From DAOUJI01 sp034422875 (lineage in GTDB: Bacteria > Chloroflexota > Dehalococcoidia > Lucifugimonadales > JAGWBF01): a stretch of 5,454 nucleotides of DNA. The notes under the pieces were generated by a model that had not been told where the DNA came from, made no database searches, and saw only the letters and a program-made list of their open reading frames with translations. This document shows, piece after piece, positions 1-5,454 of this stretch; positions within the stretch are counted from its first letter, which is position 1; every line of letters begins with the position of its first letter. The DNA is taken from assembly GCA_034422875.1 (NCBI GenBank), contig DAOUJI010000072.1, forward strand, positions 1-5,454, read 5' to 3'. Made by a program: the position numbers and the translations under genes.

Positions 1-1300
1 CATGATGTTCATAGACTGGCAGCTAACGCTCATATGCATGGCCATGCTTCCTGTACTTGTCGGGCTGCTTTTCTACTGGCAGCGATTTGCCAAGAGGTCC
101 TTCATGCGCATCAGAAGGGCCATAGCCATGGTCAATGGAGAGTACAACCAGAACATATCGGGCATTCGGGTGGTGGAGAGCCTCAACCGCCAGGACCAGA
201 ACCTGAAGCACTTCAATACTCTCAACCAGGAATACCTCGACGCCAACATGGAGGCCAGCCGGTTCTCCGGAGCCCTCAACCCGATGGTTGAGCTCTTGAT
301 GGGTTTCGCCATAGGTGTGGTCATAGTCTTCGGAGGAGAGCGCGTGCTGGGCGGCACCCTTGACTGGGCGGTCATGCTTACCTTCACCATGTACATCCAA
401 CGGAGTGTCGAGCCAGTCCGCCACCTTGCGATGCAGTACAGCCAACTCCAGCGAGCCATGGCGGCGGGAGTCCGGATCTTCGAGATAATAGACCTGAGGC
501 CGGATGTCAAGGACGCCGACAACGCTAAGGACATGTCCACTATCGAAGGCAAGGTCCAGTACGAGCACGTCAACTTCCACTACGTTCCCGGCGTCGAGGT
601 CCTGAAGGACGTGAACCTGGAGATCGAGCCTGGGGAGACAGTGGCTCTTGTTGGAGCGACAGGGGCCGGGAAGAGCACCTTCGTTACATTGCTGCTCAGG
701 TTCGCCGACGTGACCGGCGGAAGCATAAAGATCGACGGTCAGGACCTTCGAAGCGTAAAGCGTCAGTCAATGGTGAGCCAGATGAGCATGGTGCTCCAGG
801 AACCCTATCTGTTTACCGGCACGGTGAAGGAGAACATACGATACTCCCACGAAGAGGTCTCGGATGAGGATGTGGTGGCGGCGGCCAAGGCTGTTGGAGC
901 CCACGACTTCATCATGAGCCTGGAAAACGGCTACGATACGATGCTTGCAGAACGAGGCATCAACCTGAGCGTGGGACAACGGCAGCTTCTGAGCTTTGCC
1001 AGAGCCATAGTTGGAGACCCCAAGATTCTGATTCTTGACGAGGCCACTGCGAACATCGACACACAGACCGAGCTGCTGATTCAGGAAGCTCTCCGGCAGG
1101 TCCTCCAGGGCCGGACTTCTCTGGTCATCGCCCACCGGCTCTCGACGATCCGCAACGCCGACAAAATCGTAGTATTGGATAGGGGAGAGTTGGTTGAGGT
1201 GGGGAACCATGACGAGCTTCTGGCCAAGGGAGGCGCCTACGCCAGGCTCTACGCCATCAACTACGGGCTCGAACTCGAATCAGTCGGCGACGACGACTAG
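1..1300 (+). CDS. ABC exporter, fused membrane and ATPase domains (MsbA/MdlB-type half-transporter), 5'-truncated
   Basis: This is the C-terminal 432 residues of an ATP-driven exporter that would work as a dimer in the cytoplasmic membrane. The substrate cannot be told from the sequence. The first ATG in frame (base 2) is almost certainly internal: the opening MMFIDWQLTLI matches the middle of the membrane domain of MsbA-like proteins, so about 150-170 residues lie upstream. Hydrophobic segments are visible at about residues 7-25 and 95-112. The ATPase domain (about 183-420) is complete: A-loop Tyr194, Walker A GATGAGKST (218-226), Q-loop Gln266, signature LSVGQ (323-327), Walker B ILILDE with Glu347, D-loop around Asp353 and switch His378. 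LSVGQ in place of LSGGQ is a known variant, seen for example in MdlB-like exporters. The tail is acidic (ESVGDDD). The gene ends in TAG 51 bases before gcvT on the same strand. Such exporters are often encoded as a heterodimer pair, so a partner gene may lie upstream; this is inference. Confidence 0.93.
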   Translation, partial: MMFIDWQLTLICMAMLPVLVGLLFYWQRFAKRSFMRIRRAIAMVNGEYNQNISGIRVVESLNRQDQNLKHFNTLNQEYLDANMEASRFSGALNPMVELLMGFAIGVVIVFGGERVLGGTLDWAVMLTFTMYIQRSVEPVRHLAMQYSQLQRAMAAGVRIFEIIDLRPDVKDADNAKDMSTIEGKVQYEHVNFHYVPGVEVLKDVNLEIEPGETVALVGATGAGKSTFVTLLLRFADVTGGSIKIDGQDLRSVKRQSMVSQMSMVLQEPYLFTGTVKENIRYSHEEVSDEDVVAAAKAVGAHDFIMSLENGYDTMLAERGINLSVGQRQLLSFARAIVGDPKILILDEATANIDTQTELLIQEALRQVLQGRTSLVIAHRLSTIRNADKIVVLDRGELVEVGNHDELLAKGGAYARLYAINYGLELESVGDDD

Positions 1301-1351
1301 CGTTCTCGGCTCGGCTCGGATCCTCGATAACTTCCCGCCAGGTTTTGAGCA
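1301..1351. other. Short spacer between the ABC exporter and gcvT, no clear signal
   Basis: This 51-base gap holds three tandem CTCGG units (1305-1319) and otherwise nothing I can support. I see no stem followed by a T-run that would end transcription. There is also no room for a glycine riboswitch, which in other bacteria often sits ahead of gcvT. The only Shine-Dalgarno-like bases before gcvT are a weak AGG at 1340-1342. Read-through from the exporter gene into gcvT is therefore plausible, but not shown. Confidence 0.5.
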
Positions 1352-2449
1352 ATGACGTCCGACTTGTCTCACACGGCGCTCTACGATGTTCACGTTTCCC
1401 TCGGCGCGCGTATGGTCCCCTTTGCAGGGTGGGAGATGCCCATCCAATACCAGGGGATACTGGCTGAGACCCGTGCGGTAAGGTCCGAATCGGGAATCTT
1501 CGATGTGTCCCACATGGGTCGGTTGGAGATCAAGGGACCTCAAGGGGCGGCGCTGCTAGACTGGGTAACCACCGCCAACGCATCGTCCATGAGGGCTAGA
1601 AGGGCGCGGTACGCTCTGATATGCAACGAGCAGGGCGGGATAATGGACGACGTAGTCTTCTACCGCCGCTCAGAGGAGGAGTTTCTGCTTGTCTGCAACG
1701 CTTCCAACCGACCGCGCGTAGTGGATTGGATTAAGGGTTGGATGGCTGAGAAGTTTTCGGAGACGTTGATGGACGATGTCACCGAAAGAACCGCAATGAT
1801 TGCCCTCCAAGGCCCCCATGCAGTGCAAGCCTTGGGCATGATTTGCCCCCTCGACTTATCGTCACTCAGGTTCTTTGCATCCGCCAACACTACGGCGGCG
1901 GGAGTCGAGGCTTTTATTGGCCGGACCGGATATACGGGAGAGGACGGGTTCGAACTGACGGTGGCGGCTCAAGATGCTCCAGACGTTTGGCGGAACTTGA
2001 TGGAACAGGGAGCTTCTCCCTGCGGTCTCGGAGCCAGGGACGTGCTTCGCTTGGAGGCGGGCCTTCCACTCCACGGAAACGACATTGACCCGACAACCAC
2101 GCCCATAGAAGCGGGCCTGGACAGATTCGCAAAGCTGGACCACGAATTTGTGGGAGCGGACGTTATACGTCGTCAATCGGAGGAGGGCGTGCCGCGCAGG
2201 TTGGTGGGACTGAACGTGGAAGGCCGCAGCATAGCCCGCAGCGGCTACTCGCTGGTTTACGATGGTAAGGAGGTCGGCTCAGTAACCAGCGGCACTCATT
2301 CACCCACCCTGGACCGGGTGATAGCGATGGGGTATTTGGACACTGATGTTGCAGCGTCGGGTCGGGAAATCTTTGTTGACATACGTGGTAAACTCGCACA
2401 GGCAGCAGTTGTGGACCTGCCTTTCTACTCCAGGGACGCCTCGAAATGA
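1352..2449 (+). CDS. gcvT: Aminomethyltransferase, T-protein of the glycine cleavage system
   Basis: GcvT takes the aminomethyl group carried on the lipoyl arm of GcvH, transfers the methylene to tetrahydrofolate (giving 5,10-methylene-THF) and releases ammonia in the cytosol. At 365 residues it has the usual family length. Family motifs are in order: MVPFAGWEMPIQY (21-33), GIFDVSHMGR (48-57), GGIMDD (95-100) carrying the catalytic Asp region, LQGP (152-155), the folate-site motif GYTGEDGFE (193-201), LGARDVLRLEAGLPLHGND (226-244) and SGTHSPTL (313-320). The N-terminal folate-binding domain and the C-terminal barrel-like domain (from about residue 280) are both present. The ATG at 1352 is chosen because it places the family's usual N-terminus (here LYDVHVSLGA) about ten residues in, although its ribosome binding site is weak. 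The stop overlaps the gcvH start by four bases. A dimethylglycine or sarcosine oxidase fragment is the main alternative for this fold; the position next to gcvH and gcvPAB argues against it. Confidence 0.97.
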   Translation: MTSDLSHTALYDVHVSLGARMVPFAGWEMPIQYQGILAETRAVRSESGIFDVSHMGRLEIKGPQGAALLDWVTTANASSMRARRARYALICNEQGGIMDDVVFYRRSEEEFLLVCNASNRPRVVDWIKGWMAEKFSETLMDDVTERTAMIALQGPHAVQALGMICPLDLSSLRFFASANTTAAGVEAFIGRTGYTGEDGFELTVAAQDAPDVWRNLMEQGASPCGLGARDVLRLEAGLPLHGNDIDPTTTPIEAGLDRFAKLDHEFVGADVIRRQSEEGVPRRLVGLNVEGRSIARSGYSLVYDGKEVGSVTSGTHSPTLDRVIAMGYLDTDVAASGREIFVDIRGKLAQAAVVDLPFYSRDASK

Positions 2450-2835
2450 ACCCGACCGACAGGAAATATTCCAAGGAACACGAGTGGGTCAAACTCGAGG
2501 CCGACTCCATCGGGCTTATCGGCGTCACCCACTATGCCCAGGACCAATTGGGCGACGTGGTGTTTCTGGACCTGCCTTCTCCAGGATCCCGGCTTGAGCA
2601 GTACGGGAAGTTCGGAGAAATCGAGTCGGTAAAGGCTGTCAACGACCTCTTTTCGCCGGTGAGCGGAGAACTGTTGGAGGTCAATCAGGAAGCTGTAGAC
2701 AGTCCGGAGATGGTCAACGACGACCCCTATGGCAAGGGATGGCTTCTAAGAGTTAATCTCTCCGACCCCTCGGAATTAGACGGGCTGCTGACCGCCAGCG
2801 AGTACGAAGAGCTGCTGGAAGAATCGCCCGACTGA
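2446..2835 (+). CDS. gcvH: Glycine cleavage system H-protein, lipoyl carrier
   Basis: GcvH is the small lipoylated shuttle that moves the aminomethyl intermediate from the P-protein to the T-protein and is then re-oxidised by the L-protein. The 129-residue length is typical. The lipoylation site is Lys63 in the motif GEIESVKAVND (57-67), followed by the conserved SPVSGELLEVN (70-80). The N-terminal KYSKEHEWVKLE (7-18) and the GITHYAQ-like element, here GVTHYAQDQLGD (26-37), are also characteristic, as is YGKGWLLRV (95-103) near the C-terminus. The ATG overlaps the gcvT stop (ATGA), which points to translational coupling; an AGGGA at 2432-2436 may serve as ribosome binding site. Nothing is missing. 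Some lipoate-metabolism pathways use GcvH-like paralogues, but the gene's place inside a gcv cluster supports a true H-protein. A lipoate ligase or LipA/LipB must be encoded elsewhere for it to be active. Confidence 0.98.
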   Translation: MNPTDRKYSKEHEWVKLEADSIGLIGVTHYAQDQLGDVVFLDLPSPGSRLEQYGKFGEIESVKAVNDLFSPVSGELLEVNQEAVDSPEMVNDDPYGKGWLLRVNLSDPSELDGLLTASEYEELLEESPD

Positions 2836-2929
2836 CCGTTTCCGGTTCGACCTGGGCCCTCCAGTGTACACGCCCCTATGTCCCTGGCAGGTTTGATATA
2901 AGAGACCTGGCTTAGCGCTGAGTCGAGCA
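2836..2929. other. 94-base spacer between gcvH and gcvPA, the longest non-coding gap in the window
   Basis: The gap splits the cluster into gcvTH and gcvPAB halves. I see a short 4-bp stem (2852-2855 with 2861-2864, five-base loop) but no T-run after it, so it is not a convincing terminator. An AT-rich patch, TTGATATAAGAG at 2893-2904, stands out from the GC-rich surroundings and could hold a -10 element (TATAAG, 2897-2902). I find no good -35 about 17 bases upstream. The frame of gcvPA is closed by a TGA at 2894-2896, so the gene cannot start in or before this AT patch. The function of the gap is unknown. Confidence 0.4.
2911..2922. repeat. Near-perfect 12-base inverted repeat just before the gcvPA start
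   Basis: CTTAGCGCTGAG has a perfect six-base core (AGCGCT) and pairs over its full length if one G-T pair is allowed. It ends seven bases before the GTG start of gcvPA, where a ribosome binding site would be expected. With no loop it cannot fold as a simple hairpin, so if it means anything it would be a protein-binding site. A repeat this short can arise by chance. Confidence 0.2.
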
Positions 2930-4249
2930 GTGACCGAAAGATCCCCTAGCCACTACATACCCAACACCGACGCCGAGCAGCGAGACATGCTCGACGTGGT
3001 GGGCGCTGGCTCGATAGACGACCTGTTCCAGGACATTCCCCAAGCCGTGCGCAACCCCCGGTTGGACCTGCCCGCTCCCATGTCCGAGCTGGACCTTCGC
3101 CGGGAGATGGCCGCCCTGGCTGAGGAGAACAAGCATCTGGGCCAACGGTCGTGTTTCCTGGGCGGCGGGGCCTACAACCATTTCCCCCCCAGCATCGTCA
3201 GGGCTCTGATAACCCGGGGAGAATTTTTGACGGCCTACACCCCCTACCAGCCGGAGGTGAGCCAGGGGACCCTGCAGGCCACTTTCGATTTCCAGACCCT
3301 GGTGTGCAACCTGCTTGAGATGGAGGTTGCCGATGCGGGCATGTACGACGGAGCCACAGCCCTGGCGGAGGCGGCGCTCATGGCGTGCCGCATCACAGGA
3401 CGGCGAAACGTAGCGGCCCTCAACACTCTCTCGCCTACCTACCGGCAGGTGCTGGCCACATATACTGCGCCCCAGTCCATCGACGTGACAGACATAGAGC
3501 CGGGCGCGTCACTGCCGTCTGAGTCGGCATGTCTCCTGGTCCAATATCCCAGCTTTTTTGGATACGTGGAGGACATGACAGGCCTGCAAAAGCAGGCCCA
3601 TGACGAGGGAGCTCTATTCGTAGTGTCTGCGAACCCCATCGCAATGGCCATGTTCAAGTCGCCGGGGGCGTACAACGCCGATATAGTCACCGGAGAGGGT
3701 CAGGCCCTGGGCATACCCATCAGCTACGGCGGGCCATATTACGGGCTTTTCGCAAGCCGGATGGAATACGTCCGCCAGATTCCCGGAAGGATCGCCGGAC
3801 GTACGGTGGATTCCAGAGGAGACACCGGCTACGTTCTGACGTTGAGTGCCAGAGAGCAGCACATCCGTCGGGAGCGGGCCACCAGCAACATCTGCACGAA
3901 CCAAGCCCTGATGACGCTGGCCTCGACCGTCTACATGGCTGCCATGGGGAAGCAGGGACTGCGTCAGGCGGCGGAGCTTTGCTACCACAAAGCCCACTAT
4001 GCAGCCGGACTAATTGACTCACTGTCTGGTTACTCCGTTTCCTCCGATAAAGTCTTCTTCAATGAGTTCGTAGTGAATTGCCCCAAGCCCACGTCACAAA
4101 TCAACGCGTCGCTGTTAGAACGGAACATACTTGGAGGTCTGGACATATCCAACCGGGTGGAAAACGGCATGCTGGTGTGCGTGACGGAGATGAATACTCG
4201 CGAGGAGATTGAGGCCCTGGCCTCGGCCCTGGAGGAGGCGGCAGAATGA
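2930..4249 (+). CDS. gcvPA: Glycine dehydrogenase (decarboxylating) subunit 1, P-protein alpha half
   Basis: GcvPA is the N-terminal half of the split P-protein. With GcvPB it decarboxylates glycine through a PLP adduct and loads the aminomethyl group onto GcvH. In known split enzymes the two form an alpha2-beta2 tetramer, and the PLP lysine is on the beta half, so its absence here is expected. The 439-residue length fits the family. Motifs in order: YIPNTDAEQRDML (9-21), SIDDLFQDIP (28-37), FLGGGAYNHF (76-85), TAYTPYQPEVSQGTLQ (101-116), MYDGATALAEA (138-148), GEGQALGIPISYGGPYYG (255-272), PGRIAGRTVD (285-294), and REQHIRRERATSNICTNQAL (308-327). The start is the GTG at 2930: an in-frame TGA lies at 2894-2896, no ATG lies between, and the first later Met (residue 20) would remove the conserved YIPNT segment. 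No clear Shine-Dalgarno sequence precedes it. The stop overlaps the gcvPB start by four bases. Confidence 0.97.
   Translation: MTERSPSHYIPNTDAEQRDMLDVVGAGSIDDLFQDIPQAVRNPRLDLPAPMSELDLRREMAALAEENKHLGQRSCFLGGGAYNHFPPSIVRALITRGEFLTAYTPYQPEVSQGTLQATFDFQTLVCNLLEMEVADAGMYDGATALAEAALMACRITGRRNVAALNTLSPTYRQVLATYTAPQSIDVTDIEPGASLPSESACLLVQYPSFFGYVEDMTGLQKQAHDEGALFVVSANPIAMAMFKSPGAYNADIVTGEGQALGIPISYGGPYYGLFASRMEYVRQIPGRIAGRTVDSRGDTGYVLTLSAREQHIRRERATSNICTNQALMTLASTVYMAAMGKQGLRQAAELCYHKAHYAAGLIDSLSGYSVSSDKVFFNEFVVNCPKPTSQINASLLERNILGGLDISNRVENGMLVCVTEMNTREEIEALASALEEAAE
4231..4238 (+). promoter_or_regulatory. Strong Shine-Dalgarno sequence of gcvPB inside the end of gcvPA
   Basis: GGAGGAGG lies seven bases before the ATG at 4246, an ideal distance. 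It supports that ATG over the later in-frame Met codons (residues 9 and 16). The other gcv starts in the window have much weaker sites. Part of the match follows from the Glu-Glu codons of gcvPA. Confidence 0.7.
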
Positions 4250-5454
4250 CGTCCGGAGTCAGGGCTTCAATGAGCAACCGCTCGACCCTGATGGAGCGGA
4301 GCGTGCGAGGGCGCCGGGGCGCCGCTTTGCCGGACATCGACGTTCCCGAGCAGCCGATGCCCGACGAATCGCTGCTGAGGCAAGGTCTGGAGTTCCCGGA
4401 AATCACCGAGCCGGAAGTCGTCCGCTACTTCACGCTGCTAAGCCGGCTGAACTACTCCATAGACACCAATTTTTACCCGCTGGGCAGCTGCACTATGAAA
4501 TACAACCCGAAGCTGCACGACGAGATGGCGTTCATGCCCGGGTTTGCAGGCATCCATCCTCTCCAGCCTCGATCCGATGTCCAGGGCGCCCTTAAACTGC
4601 TGTACAGACTTCAGACGTATCTGGCGGAAATCACAGGCATGGAAGCGGCAAGCCTGGCCTCTCTGGCCGGAGCCCAGGGCGAACTTGCCGGCATGTTGAT
4701 GATCCGGGCCTACCATCTGGAACGGGGAGACACTGGACGGACCAAGGTCGCCATACCGGACAGCGCTCACGGCACCAATCCGGCGTCGGCGGCTATGGCA
4801 GGGTTCGAGGTTGTTTCCGTGAAGTCCAATGCCAGCGGCAACATGGACCTGGAAAGCCTCAAGGCCGTGGCCGACGATACGCTGGCCGGAGTCATGATCA
4901 CCCAGCCCAACACCCTGGGACTGTTCGCCACCAACATCCTCGACCTCTGCAACGCCGTCCACGACGCTGGGGGCCTGGTCTATGGCGACGGGGCCAATAT
5001 GAACGCCCTGCTCGGACGGGTAAAGTTTGCCGACTTAGGCTTTGACGTGGCTCACTTGAACCTCCACAAGACCTTCACGACCCCCCACGGCGGCGGCGGC
5101 CCGGGCTCGGGTCCCGTGTGCGCCAACGCGACCCTTGCACCGTATCTTCCATCGCCCGTCGCCCGTCCGGTTAACGGTAACGACTGGGAAGGATACGAGC
5201 TGTCGGCCCCGGAAAAGAGCATCGGGAAGGTGTGCGGCTTCCACGGCAATTTCGGCGTGTTGGTGCGCGCATACACCTACATACGCACCATGGGAGAGCC
5301 AGGGCTGAGGGAAGCGAGCGGAAACGCTGTGTTGAACGCGAACTATGTTCTAAAACGGTTGGAGGACATCTACAACCTACCCTACAAGCGGACATGCATG
5401 CACGAAGTGGTATTTTCTCCCACCAGCCAGAAGGCCAGGGGCGTAAGGGGACTG
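4246..5454 (+). CDS. gcvPB: Glycine dehydrogenase (decarboxylating) subunit 2, P-protein beta half, 3'-truncated
   Basis: GcvPB is the PLP-carrying half of the split P-protein and partner of GcvPA. The frame is open for 403 codons to the last base with no stop; the family runs to about 480-490 residues, so roughly 80-90 are outside the window. Visible motifs: YSIDTNFYPLGSCTMKYNPK (70-89), SLAGAQGELAGML (161-173 region), DSAHGTNPASA (172-182), TQPNTLGLF (219-227), YGDGANMNALLG (246-257) with the likely PLP-ring Asp248, and HLNLHKTFTTPHGGGGPGSG (270-289) with the Schiff-base Lys275. The ATG at 4246 overlaps the gcvPA stop and has a strong ribosome binding site. It gives about 7-15 more residues than the shortest family N-termini; Met9 or Met16 are possible but less likely starts. 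The reading frame agrees with the family throughout, with no frameshift. The downstream neighbour is not visible. Confidence 0.97.
   Translation, partial: MTSGVRASMSNRSTLMERSVRGRRGAALPDIDVPEQPMPDESLLRQGLEFPEITEPEVVRYFTLLSRLNYSIDTNFYPLGSCTMKYNPKLHDEMAFMPGFAGIHPLQPRSDVQGALKLLYRLQTYLAEITGMEAASLASLAGAQGELAGMLMIRAYHLERGDTGRTKVAIPDSAHGTNPASAAMAGFEVVSVKSNASGNMDLESLKAVADDTLAGVMITQPNTLGLFATNILDLCNAVHDAGGLVYGDGANMNALLGRVKFADLGFDVAHLNLHKTFTTPHGGGGPGSGPVCANATLAPYLPSPVARPVNGNDWEGYELSAPEKSIGKVCGFHGNFGVLVRAYTYIRTMGEPGLREASGNAVLNANYVLKRLEDIYNLPYKRTCMHEVVFSPTSQKARGVRGL

Noticed and set aside
23..580. Long open frame of 185 codons on the minus strand, opposite the exporter gene
   Set aside because: It lies wholly within a well-supported conserved gene, its protein is rich in His, Val and Asp with no recognisable motif, and long antisense frames are common in GC-rich DNA.
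1305..1319. Three tandem CTCGG units after the exporter stop codon
   Set aside because: Three copies of a five-base unit in GC-rich spacer DNA is not enough to call a functional repeat.
1303..1331. Possible promoter before gcvT (TTCTCG, 17 bases, GATAAC)
   Set aside because: The -35 match is poor and the -10 match only partial; a pair this weak is expected by chance in a spacer of this size.
2852..2864. Possible terminator hairpin after gcvH
   Set aside because: The stem has only four base pairs and no T-run follows.
4209..4595. Plus-strand frame of 128 codons across the gcvPA/gcvPB junction
   Set aside because: It is an out-of-frame reading of two conserved genes, and its Arg/Ala/Pro-rich composition is typical of shifted frames in GC-rich DNA.
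4438..4962. Open frame of 174 codons on the minus strand, opposite gcvPB
   Set aside because: It is antisense to conserved gcvPB motifs, including SCTMKYNP and SAHGTNP, and shows no family resemblance of its own.

Overview
The window is a GC-rich (by eye, close to 60%), gene-dense bacterial segment with every gene on the + strand. It holds the 3' part of an ABC exporter gene followed by four genes of the glycine cleavage system (GCS) in the order gcvT, gcvH, gcvPA, gcvPB. The window cuts both ends: the exporter lacks its N-terminal membrane part and gcvPB lacks its last stretch.

Layout: 1-1300 is an MsbA/MdlB-type half-transporter (end of the membrane domain plus a complete ATPase domain). 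A 51-base spacer (1301-1351) with no clear signal follows. gcvT (1352-2449) and gcvH (2446-2835) overlap by four bases (ATGA). A 94-base spacer (2836-2929) is the longest non-coding stretch. gcvPA (2930-4249) starts with GTG. gcvPB (4246-end) overlaps gcvPA by four bases (ATGA), sits behind a strong Shine-Dalgarno sequence and stays open for 403 codons to the last base.

How the genes work together: GcvPA and GcvPB together form the PLP-dependent glycine decarboxylase (P-protein). It passes the aminomethyl group to the lipoyl lysine of GcvH. GcvT then transfers the one-carbon unit to tetrahydrofolate and releases ammonia. The fourth component, the L-protein (dihydrolipoamide dehydrogenase, lpd), is not in the window. 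Lipoate synthesis or attachment genes are also absent.

Organism: the split P-protein rules out a typical proteobacterial layout, where gcvP is one long gene, and fits groups such as Chloroflexota, Firmicutes, Thermotogae or Deinococcus-Thermus. GC-rich DNA with quite frequent ATA and AGG codons makes an uncultured Chloroflexota-type bacterium a reasonable guess, but this is weak inference. All genes look intact and conventional. I found no mobile element, CRISPR array, RNA gene or convincing new system.
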